Position numbers and translations under genes: made by a program. Under the pieces are notes generated by a model that had not been told where the DNA came from, searched no databases, and worked only from the letters and a program-made list of their open reading frames with translations. This document shows, in pieces, positions 25,354 to 33,972 of a stretch of 44,175 bases of DNA (position 1 is its first letter; each line of letters opens with the position of its first letter). The stretch comes from Syntrophobacteraceae bacterium (lineage in GTDB: Bacteria; Desulfobacterota; Syntrophobacteria; Syntrophobacterales; Syntrophobacteraceae), in the NCBI GenBank assembly GCA_025454175.1, contig JALOOX010000025.1:1-44175 (forward strand), written 5' to 3'.

Positions 25354-25767
25354 ATGAAATGGACCGTTGAAGCTGAGGAAGCCGTTGCGCGCGTGCCTTT
25401 CTTCGTCCGAAAGCGCGTCAGAAAGAGGGTTGAAGAAGAGGCTGCCCGCCGGGGCGCCTCCGTGGTCCTCCTCAAGCACGTTCACGATTGTCAGAAGAGG
25501 TAGCTGAAGGATATGGATCAGGAGGTTCGGGGCTTCCAGGTCGAAACGTGCTTTGGGCCCGGCGGCTGCCCCAACCGCGCATCGGCCGTGGAAAACATGG
25601 CGGAGAGGCTTGAAGCCCTCCTGCGCCGAAAGAACCTCAGGGACTTCTGGACGCTTCCCATGAGCGAGACCGTCCATGCGAAGGGTATGATGGGAGATGG
25701 CCTTGACGCCTTAAGGGCAACTCTACAAAGGCTCCTCCCAAGGGGCGCCTGGAGTTGGCGAACTTGA
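25354..25767 (+). pseudogene. Broken PCP-reductase-like / 4Fe-4S ferredoxin gene with in-frame UAG
   Basis: The first 49 codons (25354-25503) match the small PCP_red helical domain (MKWTVEAEEAVARVPFFVRK at the start). A TAG at 25501 interrupts the frame; beyond it the same frame continues with QEVRGFQVETCFGPGGCPN, which I recall as the next part of a longer nitroreductase/ferredoxin-like protein of this group. After about residue 100 the similarity ends in unrelated sequence and a stop at 25765. The expected C-terminal [4Fe-4S] portion is missing. So the gene carries both a nonsense codon and a 3' truncation. The two pieces could be translated separately (ATG at 25513), but a decaying gene is more likely. 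Comparison is from memory of the family. Confidence 0.65.
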
Positions 25768-25794
25768 GGGGTGCATCGCTTTGCATGTTTATGT

Positions 25795-25800
25795 TACAAT
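25795..25800 (+). promoter_or_regulatory. Candidate extended -10 promoter for the diaphorase operon
   Basis: TGTTACAAT gives an extended -10 (TGn before TACAAT, 5/6) in AT-rich DNA about 105 bases upstream of the first diaphorase gene. The -35 is poor. A CGCCC/GGGCG inverted repeat lies in the inferred leader. Confidence 0.35.
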
Positions 25801-25904
25801 GGTTTTGTTCATGAATAAAACGACGCCCGGCCTTCACCGCTGGGGCGGGCTCATGTGCCCATGATTTCACACGGTAACAACCCGACTGTCGAGGGTGGAT
25901 ACGA

Positions 25905-26438
25905 ATGAACGATGTCTCGAGGCTTCCCGGCGATGAGGATATGTTCCGGGAAATCAACAGCCGGCTCGAAGCTTTCCCCAATCGTCGTGACAGCCTGATT
26001 CCCATTCTTCAGATGATCCAGCAAAGCTGCTCCTACCTGCCCCCCCAGGCCATGGAATATGTCGCGGGCCACCTCCAGGTCTCCGTATCGGAGATTTATG
26101 GCGTGGCGACGTTCTACAATCAGTTTCGCTTTCATCCGCCGGGAAGACACCAGATCAAGGTATGCCTGGGAACCGCCTGTCATGTCGTGGGCGGAGACAT
26201 CATCCTCGAAAACTTCGAGCGCAAGCTCGGCATCAAGGACGGAGAAACCACGGCCGACCTGGAGTTCAGCCTGGAGAGAGTGGCGTGCGTTGGCTGCTGC
26301 GCACTGGCTCCCGTTGCGGTGGTGGATGAGACGACACATGGACACATGGCCCCCAGCAAGGTGGAGGGGATTCTGCTGGGGTTTGAGATCATGAGGGACC
26401 AGGCCGAAAGGGAAGGTCGGACCCGAGATGAAATCTGA
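25905..26438 (+). CDS. NuoE/HydC-like [2Fe-2S] subunit of an NAD(P)-linked oxidoreductase
   Basis: 177-residue thioredoxin-like [2Fe-2S] protein equivalent to NuoE, HoxE, HydC or HndA. Cluster ligands are Cys87 and Cys92 (CLGTAC) and Cys128 and Cys132 (CVGCC), the usual C-x4-C and C-x3-C pattern. The N-terminal helical region has SLIPILQMIQQSCSYLP and VSVSEIYGVATFY, both standard for the family. It would pass electrons next to the flavin subunit. It overlaps the next gene by 11 bases, which indicates a tight operon. GAGGGTGG precedes the ATG. Confidence 0.92.
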   Translation: MNDVSRLPGDEDMFREINSRLEAFPNRRDSLIPILQMIQQSCSYLPPQAMEYVAGHLQVSVSEIYGVATFYNQFRFHPPGRHQIKVCLGTACHVVGGDIILENFERKLGIKDGETTADLEFSLERVACVGCCALAPVAVVDETTHGHMAPSKVEGILLGFEIMRDQAEREGRTRDEI

Positions 26439-28350
26439 TCAGGAGTCCCCGGGCGCTCGTTTCGCGAGACTTCAGGACGAGTGCGGGAAACGGTTTCAAG
26501 CCAGGATGACCCCCGGTATTCCGGTAATCTCCATCGGCATGGCCACCTGCGGGCTGGCCGCGGGGGCCCTCGAAACCCAAAAGGCTTTCGAGGCCATTCT
26601 CGAGGAGAGAGGCATCAAGGCGCGCATCGAATCCGTCGGCTGCCTCGGACACTGTTACGCCGAGCCGCTGGTCGTCATAGAGAATCCAGGCTTTCCCCCC
26701 ATTGCCTATCATGAGGTGACTCCCGGCAAGGCGAAAGCCCTGGTCAAAGCCTTCCTCGAAGAGGGAGATCCTGTTTTCGAGTTCGTTCTCGGGGCCATGG
26801 AGGAAAACGACCTCATCCCGACCGTCATGGACTTCCCGAGGTTCCACCTCGAAAAAAGGGTGGTGCTGGAAGCCTGTGGCAGGATCGATCCATCCGACCT
26901 GGACGCCTATGTGGCGGCGGGAGGTTATGCCGCCCTGGCGAAGACTCTTGCCATGCCGCCCGGAGAGGTCGCGCGCACGGTGCTGGAATCGGGGCTTCGG
27001 GGCCGAGGGGGCGCGGGGTTTCCCGCCGGCCTCAAGTGGCAGTGCGCCGGCAGTTCGGATGCCGGGGTCAAATACGTGATCTGCAACGCCGACGAGGGCG
27101 ACCCCGGCGCTTACATGGATCGCACCATTCTCGAGAGCAATCCTCACCAGGTCCTCGAGGGTCTCGCCATTTGTGCTTACGCCGTCGGCGCCTGTGAGGC
27201 CATCATTTACGTGAGAGCCGAGTATCCTCTTGCCGTCACCACCATCAGCAGAGCCATCGCCCAGGCGCGGGAGCATGGGATTCTCGGCGATTCGGTCCTC
27301 GGGACGGATTTTCATCTCGACGCTCAGGTCTTTCAAGGTTCCGGCGCCTTCGTGTGCGGTGAGGAAACGGCATTGATCCAGTCTCTCGAAGGGAAGCGAG
27401 GAATGCCGCTGCATCGACCGCCCTACCCGGCTCGAAGCGGTCTCTGGGGAAAGCCCACGGTCATCAACAATGTGAAAACCCTGGCTTCGGTGCCGCCCAT
27501 CATGAGGAATGGCGCGGACTGGTACCGAACCATCGGTTCCAGGAGGAGTCCCGGCACGGCCATTTTCTCCGTCGTCGGCAAGGTGGTGCATCCCGGCCTT
27601 GTCGAAATTCCCACGGGCACGACGCTCAAGACCCTTGTTTTCGATGTCTGTGGTGGCCCGCCGAAACAGAAGGCCTTCAAGGCCGTTCAGATAGGCGGGC
27701 CGTCGGGTGGCTGCCTTCCGGGGAGCTTTCTCGAAACTCCCGTCGATTTCGATTCCCTGACCGAGGCGGGGGCCATGATGGGCTCGGGTGGAATGGTCGT
27801 CATGGACGAAGACAGCTGCATGGTCAACGTTGCCCGCTATTTTCTCGATTTCACCCAGAAGGAATCCTGTGGCAAATGCACCTTTTGCAGAATCGGGACC
27901 CGGCATCTTCTCAACATCCTGGACCGGATCACGCGGGGGGAAGGCAGGGAGGATGACCTTGAAAAGCTGGAGTCGCTGAGCGCGGACATCAAGGAAGGCT
28001 CCCTCTGCGGCCTGGGGAAGACCGCTCCGAACCCCATCCTGACCTCCCTGCGCTACTTCCGCGACGAGTATGAGGCTCACATCCACGAAAAGCGCTGCCC
28101 CGCCCTCATGTGCCGGGCCATCACGGCTTTCTACATCGACCTGGAAAGGTGCGCCCGCGGCTGCGACGCCTGCGTGGGATCATGCCCCGTCGAAGCCATC
28201 TTCACGACCCGTGGGCGGAAGAAGGCCATCGATCAGGACCGCTGCGTCAAATGCGGGGAATGTATGGTGGCATGCCCCGCCGAGTACGACGCCGTGAGGA
28301 AGGTCTCTCCCGCAGAGATGGCGCCCATCGTCGAACGGTTGGAGGAGTGA
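26428..28350 (+). CDS. NuoF/HydB-like NADH-binding flavoprotein with extra Fe-S domains
   Basis: 640-residue flavin subunit. Domain order: thioredoxin-like [2Fe-2S] domain (about 30-105; Cys41, Cys72, Cys76), NuoF FMN/NADH domain with GLRGRGGAGFPAG and NADEGDPGAYMDR (about 185-235), SLBB domain, N3-type cluster domain with ESCGKCTFCRIGT (about 476-488), and a C-terminal two-cluster ferredoxin (about 565-620; CDACVGSCP and CVKCGECMVACP). The first ferredoxin motif has an extra residue (C-x3-C-x2-C). This is the architecture of HydB/HndC of multimeric [FeFe]-hydrogenases and NAD-linked formate dehydrogenases, some of which bifurcate electrons. It oxidises or reduces NAD(P) and wires it to ferredoxin-type clusters. 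Its catalytic partner is not adjacent. Confidence 0.93.
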   Translation: MKSDQESPGARFARLQDECGKRFQARMTPGIPVISIGMATCGLAAGALETQKAFEAILEERGIKARIESVGCLGHCYAEPLVVIENPGFPPIAYHEVTPGKAKALVKAFLEEGDPVFEFVLGAMEENDLIPTVMDFPRFHLEKRVVLEACGRIDPSDLDAYVAAGGYAALAKTLAMPPGEVARTVLESGLRGRGGAGFPAGLKWQCAGSSDAGVKYVICNADEGDPGAYMDRTILESNPHQVLEGLAICAYAVGACEAIIYVRAEYPLAVTTISRAIAQAREHGILGDSVLGTDFHLDAQVFQGSGAFVCGEETALIQSLEGKRGMPLHRPPYPARSGLWGKPTVINNVKTLASVPPIMRNGADWYRTIGSRRSPGTAIFSVVGKVVHPGLVEIPTGTTLKTLVFDVCGGPPKQKAFKAVQIGGPSGGCLPGSFLETPVDFDSLTEAGAMMGSGGMVVMDEDSCMVNVARYFLDFTQKESCGKCTFCRIGTRHLLNILDRITRGEGREDDLEKLESLSADIKEGSLCGLGKTAPNPILTSLRYFRDEYEAHIHEKRCPALMCRAITAFYIDLERCARGCDACVGSCPVEAIFTTRGRKKAIDQDRCVKCGECMVACPAEYDAVRKVSPAEMAPIVERLEE

Positions 28351-28356
28351 CCGGGC

Positions 28357-29016
28357 ATGGCTCAGATCACCGTGGATGGTAAAATCATTCAAGCGGAGGA
28401 GGGGAAGAGCCTCCTCGAGGCTTGTCTCGAAAACGATATTTATATACCGAATCTCTGCCATCTCCACGGCATGATCCCGCCGCCCGCTTCCTGCCGCCTC
28501 TGTTTCGTGGAGATCAGGGGAAAGCAGAAGCCGGTCACTTCGTGCAACACCCCGGTGGTTGACGGTCTCGAAGTGACGACCGATGGCGAAGCAGTCCGTC
28601 GGTTGCAGCGCACGGCCCTCAGGCTGCTGCTCTCGGTCCACAAGGTCGAGTGCAAGATATGTCCGTCCAACCGCAGATGCCCCCTCCAGAAAATGGCGCG
28701 GTTTCTGGGCGTGCGTCTGAGGCCCAGGCGCATCGAGCATATCGACCGGGAGAGGCCCAAACTCCCCGAATCAGGGCTTTTCGATTACCTCCCCGAACGA
28801 TGCGTTCTCTGCGGAAAGTGCATCCACGTGTGCGAGCAGCGAAACCGCCTGCCGCTCCTCACCTTCGCCAAGCGTGGCTTCGATACCGTGGTGGCCTCCT
28901 TCCCGCAGGCTGAGGCTCTCGCGTCCAGTGACTGCAAGCTCTGCGGGGCGTGCGTCGAAATCTGCCCCGTCAGCGCCCTTTCCTTCCGTCCGTATGAAAT
29001 CGTTATTCCCAAATAA
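28357..29016 (+). CDS. NuoG N-terminal/HoxU-like iron-sulfur subunit
   Basis: 219-residue electron-transfer protein matching only the Fe-S front end of NuoG, HydA or FdhA. It has a [2Fe-2S] domain (Cys34, Cys46, Cys49, Cys63), a His-Cys [4Fe-4S] site (His95, Cys99, Cys102, Cys108) and two [4Fe-4S] clusters (Cys149/152/155/159 and Cys193/196/199/203). It ends right after these domains, as HoxU does, with no H-cluster or molybdopterin domain. GGAGGAG overlapping the end of the previous gene lies 10 bases before the ATG. With the two genes upstream it forms a HoxEFU-type diaphorase. The next gene is unrelated, so the catalytic subunit must be encoded elsewhere. Confidence 0.92.
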   Translation: MAQITVDGKIIQAEEGKSLLEACLENDIYIPNLCHLHGMIPPPASCRLCFVEIRGKQKPVTSCNTPVVDGLEVTTDGEAVRRLQRTALRLLLSVHKVECKICPSNRRCPLQKMARFLGVRLRPRRIEHIDRERPKLPESGLFDYLPERCVLCGKCIHVCEQRNRLPLLTFAKRGFDTVVASFPQAEALASSDCKLCGACVEICPVSALSFRPYEIVIPK

Positions 29017-29203
29017 ATAAAGCTCAAGTCGCCTTTACCCGGAGTCGAAATATTGGTTGCACTGTATCGAGGCTCGCCGGCGCTTTCACTTCATCCACCA
29101 TGTTGACCAGTGACGATGGAAAGGCCAATGAGCGCGTCGATCAATGACGTTTTTGGTTTTTGTAATGCGATAGGCCCGGACAAGGTCTTTGGAGGGTAGC
29201 AAA

Positions 29204-30091
29204 GTGATTCGGCAGATGAGCTGCAATGAAGTCAAAGCCCTGCATTACGAGCTTCTGCTGAAGGATATCCTTGCCTCGGCGGAAAAGCTTCCTCCATTCC
29301 CCGATGTGGTCTGGAAGGTCATGTCTCTCCTCAGGAAGACCGCCCCCGTGCAGGAGATCGAACAGGTCATTCAATACGATCCCGTCATCACGGCAAGGGT
29401 GCTGATGCTCAGCCAGTCTGCATTCTACGGTCGAAAGACCCGGGTGAGCTCACTTCGGGAAGCCATATTCGTTCTGGGCAACCAGAAGCTCATGCAGGTC
29501 GTCCTCACCAGCTGCGCCTCGCGCTTCTTTCAGAGCCGGCCCAGCGGCTCCGACGGGGACGAGCGCGAGCTCTGGTATCATTCAGTGGCCACGGCGGTGA
29601 CGGGGGAAACCCTGGCTCGCCAGCTCAAGCACAAAAAAGTGCTGACCATCTACACGGCGTGCCTGCTCCACGACATCGGTAAGACCGTTCTCAACCAATA
29701 CGCCAAGGTATACCTCCACCTCAGGGTGACCAATCCCAAGCTCGACGGCAAGGGGCTAATTTCGGCCGAGCGCAAGACCCTGGGGATCGACCACCAGGAA
29801 CTGGGGGAGCTGATCGCCCGGCGATGGCAGTTCCCAAAAGAGGTCGTGGAAGCCATCGGCCACCACCACAATCCCCTGGCGGTCAAGCATGATGCAGACC
29901 TGGCCATGCTCGCGTACATCGCCGATCGCATTGTGAACGACATGGACAAGGACCACGCAGAAACCAACCCCCTCGATCCTGAAGAGGACCAGGTCTTTGC
30001 GCACTGGAAGCTGGATGGGGAGGATGTCGAAAAACTGCAGAACAAGATCATTGACGCCATGGAAGGCATTCAGCACTTCCTCAATCACTGA
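29204..30091 (+). CDS. HDOD-domain signalling protein
   Basis: 295-residue HDOD protein. These HD-related domains act as regulatory modules in signalling and often lack phosphohydrolase activity. Landmarks: LPPFPDVVWKVMSLL, then the YDPVITARVLMLSQSAFYG segment, SSLREAIFVLG, LLHDIGKTVL (with an HD pair), and IGHHHNP toward the end. The GTG at 29204 is preferred because GGAGGG lies 7 bases before it; a TTG at 29189 overlaps that site. There is no membrane segment and no fused receiver or output domain. About 190 bases separate it from the diaphorase operon, and it is convergent with the radical SAM gene. Confidence 0.9.
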   Translation: MIRQMSCNEVKALHYELLLKDILASAEKLPPFPDVVWKVMSLLRKTAPVQEIEQVIQYDPVITARVLMLSQSAFYGRKTRVSSLREAIFVLGNQKLMQVVLTSCASRFFQSRPSGSDGDERELWYHSVATAVTGETLARQLKHKKVLTIYTACLLHDIGKTVLNQYAKVYLHLRVTNPKLDGKGLISAERKTLGIDHQELGELIARRWQFPKEVVEAIGHHHNPLAVKHDADLAMLAYIADRIVNDMDKDHAETNPLDPEEDQVFAHWKLDGEDVEKLQNKIIDAMEGIQHFLNH

Positions 30092-30151
30092 AGCATCACC
30101 CCAAACCGATGGCCGACCCGCATCGCCTGCAGGGTGGGACCCGCCCTTGAT

Positions 30152-31753
30152 TCACCCGCACCCGATGAATGCCTTCATGCCGTTTGAAAACAATGGCGCG
30201 TGGTTGGATGTGAAAAAGGGAGGTTCTCGCTTCAGGATTTCCGCGATTGCCGGATGTCTCTTGACCTCCCTGTCCAGAAAGCGCCTCACCAGGGCTCGAT
30301 CCCAGCCGCGCGGATGCTTGAACGCCGCATAGAGCGACAGGTCCCCCTCATAATGCCGGTACGTCCCCAAGTCCCCCGAAAGCCCACTGCTCAGCGGAAG
30401 GTTGAACAAGGCCAGGTTGAGATGATCGATGAACGGGCTGCTCCGGACCGCGAAATCCAATGTCTTTCGAGCGTCGGCCTCCGTTTCCGAGACTGTTCCG
30501 AAGAGCAGGTAAACGTATGTGGAAATCCCGGCCTCCTTGAGGCACTTCAAGGCGCTCTCGGCGGTCCTGACGTCGATTCCCTTCCCCTCACCATCCAGCA
30601 CTCCTTGTGAGCCCGATTCGATTCCAAGCTTCAGCATGACGCATCCCGAGCGCTTCAATGCCCGGCAGTAGTCGGGCTCGCAGAGCTCCCTCGTTACCCG
30701 AACAAACCCATACCATGGAACCTGAAGCGGGTTTCGGCACAGGGCGGCGAGCAGTGAGGGGCTGATGGCGTTATCCAGCAGATGGATGAGCACCGGCCGG
30801 AGTCGTTGGACATGATGCTCCAGGTCGTGCAGGACCCGTTCGGTGCCAATGGGGCGGTACGGATTGCCCTCGGCCCGCTCGGGGCAGAACGCGCAGCGAT
30901 TCCAGTAGCAGCCGCTCGATGCGGCGTAGGGAAGGATGCGGCCCGGAGACAGGTATCGATCCCAGGGCATGTCGTCATAATCGGCGACATCAGGCGGATT
31001 TGTTCTCGGGCGACAATCCCGAAGCTCGAGCAGAAAGGATTCTCCGGGGCCGTCCACGAGGTCATCCACAAGGCCTTCGAAAGGGTTTCTCCAGCCGGGT
31101 CCCCTTTTCCAGGACGTGACCAGGCCTCCTCCCAGGACGATCCTGACCCGAGGAAACAGGCGGCGGACCATTCCGATCATGGCGAAGGTGCACAGCGCCT
31201 GGCTCATGAAGCACAGTGAAAAGCCTACAATGGACGGCTTGAGTCTCTCCACCCTCTCAACGAGTCCCTCTCCAAGGAAATCGTGGAACGGGATCCTCTC
31301 GGGATTCTCCGAGGCAGCCAGCAGGTGGTCGCTGCGCACGGGAAGGAGATCGTTTCCCGAAAGGTTGGCCAGACCCGCAAACAGGGAGCCCTTCCTGGAG
31401 TTGATCTCGAGGAGCCGGTTCAGATCCTGCGCTGCCCGCTTATAGCGATCCAGGTTGGAGTAGCCGCTCCAGCTCCGCATGAGCGCCAGGTGACCCTCTC
31501 GATGGCGGCGCCCCCGCAGGGTCCATGTGTCGTTTTGAGAGCCCCTGTCCCGATGGATTTCAGTGGTCACGGCATCGAGGTTGGCATCCCAGACAGAGCA
31601 TTGCATCCCATGCCGGCGAAGGGAGCCGGCCAGGAGCGCAAGGCCGGGCGGCGGCTCGCAGGGTTTGGCCGAAGGGGCGTAAATCAGAATCATTCCCGAA
31701 CATCCGGAAAAGGTCATCCCAGGGCTGCCGGCCGCGGCTTCGTCCAGGTCCAC
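30152..31753 (-). CDS. B12-binding-like radical SAM protein
   Basis: About 533-residue radical SAM enzyme. The cluster motif is SSGCYWNRCAFCPE (Cys282, Cys287, Cys290), spaced C-x4-C-x2-C, a form I recall from B12-binding radical SAM proteins. The N-terminal region has MILIYAPSAKPCEPPPGLALLAGSLRR-type sequence and VGFSLCFMSQA / IVLGGGLVTS, consistent with a cobalamin-binding Rossmann domain, though the DxHxxG His motif is not obvious. The SPASM-type extra cysteines are not evident. The start is uncertain: GTG at 31753 gives the longest form, while ATG at 31717 or 31693 would match relatives that begin at MILIYAP. The substrate is unknown. It is convergent with the HDOD gene. Confidence 0.85.
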   Translation of the reverse strand: MDLDEAAAGSPGMTFSGCSGMILIYAPSAKPCEPPPGLALLAGSLRRHGMQCSVWDANLDAVTTEIHRDRGSQNDTWTLRGRRHREGHLALMRSWSGYSNLDRYKRAAQDLNRLLEINSRKGSLFAGLANLSGNDLLPVRSDHLLAASENPERIPFHDFLGEGLVERVERLKPSIVGFSLCFMSQALCTFAMIGMVRRLFPRVRIVLGGGLVTSWKRGPGWRNPFEGLVDDLVDGPGESFLLELRDCRPRTNPPDVADYDDMPWDRYLSPGRILPYAASSGCYWNRCAFCPERAEGNPYRPIGTERVLHDLEHHVQRLRPVLIHLLDNAISPSLLAALCRNPLQVPWYGFVRVTRELCEPDYCRALKRSGCVMLKLGIESGSQGVLDGEGKGIDVRTAESALKCLKEAGISTYVYLLFGTVSETEADARKTLDFAVRSSPFIDHLNLALFNLPLSSGLSGDLGTYRHYEGDLSLYAAFKHPRGWDRALVRRFLDREVKRHPAIAEILKREPPFFTSNHAPLFSNGMKAFIGCG

Positions 31754-31800
31754 TCTCGAACCCCGGCCTCAGGCGGCGATCATGTCACAGGAACTCAAGA

Positions 31801-31829
31801 TTGTCAAAGAAGGGGCTTTGCACTAAGAT
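31801..31829 (+). promoter_or_regulatory. Candidate sigma70-type promoter for the MoxR-VWA operon
   Basis: TTGTCA (5/6) at 31801-31806, a 17-base spacer and TAAGAT (4/6) at 31824-31829, in an AT-rich stretch about 85 bases before the MoxR start codon. Confidence 0.45.
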
Positions 31830-31912
31830 AATAAGGTTAAATACGATTGGCATGGTTACCACCGACATCCCGCTGAGCATATTTACCGCACCCCATTCCT
31901 GGAGAGCCGCCG

Positions 31913-32740
31913 ATGCAGTTTGAAGGAACCGAACGCTACTACCTGAGCCCGGAGCTGCGTGAAATCGTCAACATCGCCATCGCCATGGGAAAACCACTTC
32001 TTCTGACCGGAGAGGCCGGCACCGGCAAGACCCAGCTTGCCTTCGAGATCTCGCGCTCCCTCGACCTCCCGATGGAGGAGGCCCGCTGCAAATCCACTTT
32101 CAAGGGCGAAGAGCTCTGCTACGTTTACGACACCGTCCTCCGTCTGAACGACTCACGGTTCGGAAGCGGCGAAACCGGGCGCGATGTCAACAACATCTGG
32201 GACTACCTGAGGTTCGGCCCCATCGGTCGAGCGTTCCTTGCCGAAGACCGGCGGGTGCTGCTCCTGGACGAGATCGACAAGACCGACTCGGACACCCAGG
32301 ACAATCTTCTGGACGTTCTGGAAGAAGGGTCTTTCATCATCCGTGAGATCAACCACAAGGTGAGCGCCCGGCAGACTCCCGTCATCGTCATCACCAGCAA
32401 CGCCAAGCGCGAGCTGTCGGATCCCTTTCTGAGGCGCTGCTTCTGCCATTACATCCCGTTTCCTCCCCCGGATGAGATGCAGATCATCGTTCGACTGCAC
32501 TTCCCCGACATCGCTGAGCCACTCCTGGATGCCTGCCTGACGACGTTCTACCGCCTGAGGGAGCAGGGTTTCGAAAAGCCCCCCGCCACGGCCGAGCTCC
32601 TGGACTGGATCGGAGCCATCAAGACCGGCGGCGGGCGAGGGCCTGGCACCGGCAAGGAAGTGAGTCACATCGGCACCCTCCTCAAGCGAACCGAGGATCT
32701 CTTGAAATTCCGCGGCGTTCGCCGCGCAAGCCGCTTCTGA
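31913..32740 (+). CDS. MoxR-type AAA+ ATPase
   Basis: 275-residue AAA+ ATPase. Walker A is GEAGTGKT (33-40) and Walker B is VLLLDEID (about 116-123); an arginine-finger region SDPFLRRCF and the sensor ITSNAKRELS are visible. MoxR ATPases pair with VWA-domain proteins to remodel or insert metal into target enzymes, as with CoxD/CoxE or NorQ/NorD. Its VWA partner follows 15 bases downstream. GGAG lies 9 bases before the ATG. The target enzyme is not evident from neighbours, which are TtcA-like and PolA. Confidence 0.92.
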   Translation: MQFEGTERYYLSPELREIVNIAIAMGKPLLLTGEAGTGKTQLAFEISRSLDLPMEEARCKSTFKGEELCYVYDTVLRLNDSRFGSGETGRDVNNIWDYLRFGPIGRAFLAEDRRVLLLDEIDKTDSDTQDNLLDVLEEGSFIIREINHKVSARQTPVIVITSNAKRELSDPFLRRCFCHYIPFPPPDEMQIIVRLHFPDIAEPLLDACLTTFYRLREQGFEKPPATAELLDWIGAIKTGGGRGPGTGKEVSHIGTLLKRTEDLLKFRGVRRASRF

Positions 32741-32755
32741 TATGTCGGAGGCTCC

Positions 32756-33955
32756 ATGATCGGTTTCGTCTATCATCTGCAGGATGCCGGCATCCCGGTG
32801 AGCGTGCGTTACATCCTCGAATTCTACAGGGCCTTGCGGCAGGGGCTGGCCGGGGATCTGGATCAGCTGTTCCTGCTGGCCCGCCTCATCTTCGTCAAGC
32901 GCGTCGAGTATTACGACGTTTTCGAGCAGGCTTTCGCCTCGTTCTTCCTGGGGGCCGAAGGCACCACCCCCGCCGTGAGCTGGGAGGAGCTCATCGCCGG
33001 AAAGCCTTTTCAGGAGTGGCTTCGAGACCAGCTGGAGCAGGGGCTGCTGACGCCGGAGGAGCTCCGTGAATTCGACACCGAGGAGCTCCTGGCCCGGTTC
33101 TGGGAGACGGTTCTCGACCAGAAGGGCGAGCACCACGGGGGCAACCGCTGGGTGGGTACCCGGGGGAGGTCCCCCTACGGACACAGCGGCCAGCATGCCG
33201 GCGGCATCCGCGTGTACGGTCGAAGCCTGTACGGGTCGGCCCAGAAGGTCATCGACGATCGCCGGTACATCAACTACAGCGACCAGTCGAGCCTCTCCAA
33301 CGAGAACCTGCGCCAGGCCCTGACCTCCATGCGCAGCCTGAGGCCCCTCGGTCCCGAAACCGAGCTCGACATCGACGAAACCATAGCCAAAACGGCGCGC
33401 AACGGAGGCGAGATCGAGCTGATCTTCCGGCGGGAATTGAGAAACCGCCTCAAGCTTTTCGTCATGCTGGACAACGGCGGCTACTCCATGACCCCCTACA
33501 TCCCCCTGGTCAAGACCATCTTCACCAAGCTGCGGGACATCTTCAGGGATGTAACCTTCTACTATTTCCACAATTGCATTTACGGCACCGTCTACCGCGA
33601 CCCCGAGCGAACCCTCGGCGTGAAGTGGGAGAAGCTCATCAGCGATGGCAAGAGCACTCGCCTGATTCTGATCGGGGACGCCAACATGGCGCCCGCGGAG
33701 CTCATGGCTGCGTACGGGTCCATCAGTCTGACCCACACGGTCCGCAAGCCGGGAAAGGAATGGCTCAATGAACTGAAAACCGCATTCCCGGTGAGCGTGT
33801 GGCTCAATCCCATTCGCAAGAACGTGTGGACCCGGGAAAGCTCCACCATTCAGCAGATCGGGCGCATTTTCCGCATGGAGGATCTCACCTTGGCGGGGAT
33901 CAAGGAAGCGGTTTCCTACCTGAATGTGCAGGGCCAGGCCTACGACCGGCAGTGA
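32756..33955 (+). CDS. CoxE-like VWA-domain protein with degenerate MIDAS
   Basis: 399-residue partner of the MoxR ATPase. The N-terminal part (about 1-130) is the CoxE-like helical region and the VWA domain follows at about 230-385. The metal-ion adhesion motif is normally DxSxS; here it reads DNGGYS (Asp239 to Ser244), so both canonical serines are replaced (by Gly and Tyr). Other VWA features such as LILIGDANMAP and FYYFHNCIYG are intact. A weakened metal site suggests that binding to the target differs from classic VWA proteins. It has no signal peptide or membrane helix. It is followed after 17 bases by a TtcA-like gene. Confidence 0.88.
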   Translation: MIGFVYHLQDAGIPVSVRYILEFYRALRQGLAGDLDQLFLLARLIFVKRVEYYDVFEQAFASFFLGAEGTTPAVSWEELIAGKPFQEWLRDQLEQGLLTPEELREFDTEELLARFWETVLDQKGEHHGGNRWVGTRGRSPYGHSGQHAGGIRVYGRSLYGSAQKVIDDRRYINYSDQSSLSNENLRQALTSMRSLRPLGPETELDIDETIAKTARNGGEIELIFRRELRNRLKLFVMLDNGGYSMTPYIPLVKTIFTKLRDIFRDVTFYYFHNCIYGTVYRDPERTLGVKWEKLISDGKSTRLILIGDANMAPAELMAAYGSISLTHTVRKPGKEWLNELKTAFPVSVWLNPIRKNVWTRESSTIQQIGRIFRMEDLTLAGIKEAVSYLNVQGQAYDRQ

Positions 33956-33972
33956 GCCAACCTCCCGGACCC

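Noticed and set aside
25501..25503. Pyrrolysine recoding of the UAG
   Set aside because: No PylRS or pylT in the window, no methylamine context, and the gene is also truncated further downstream; decay is simpler.
26389..28086. 565-codon minus-strand frame across the NuoF-like gene
   Set aside because: The plus-strand frame carries complete FMN and Fe-S motifs; the antisense frame has none.
32153..33736. 527-codon minus-strand frame across MoxR and VWA genes
   Set aside because: Spans two well-supported plus-strand genes and their junction; composition is shadow-like.
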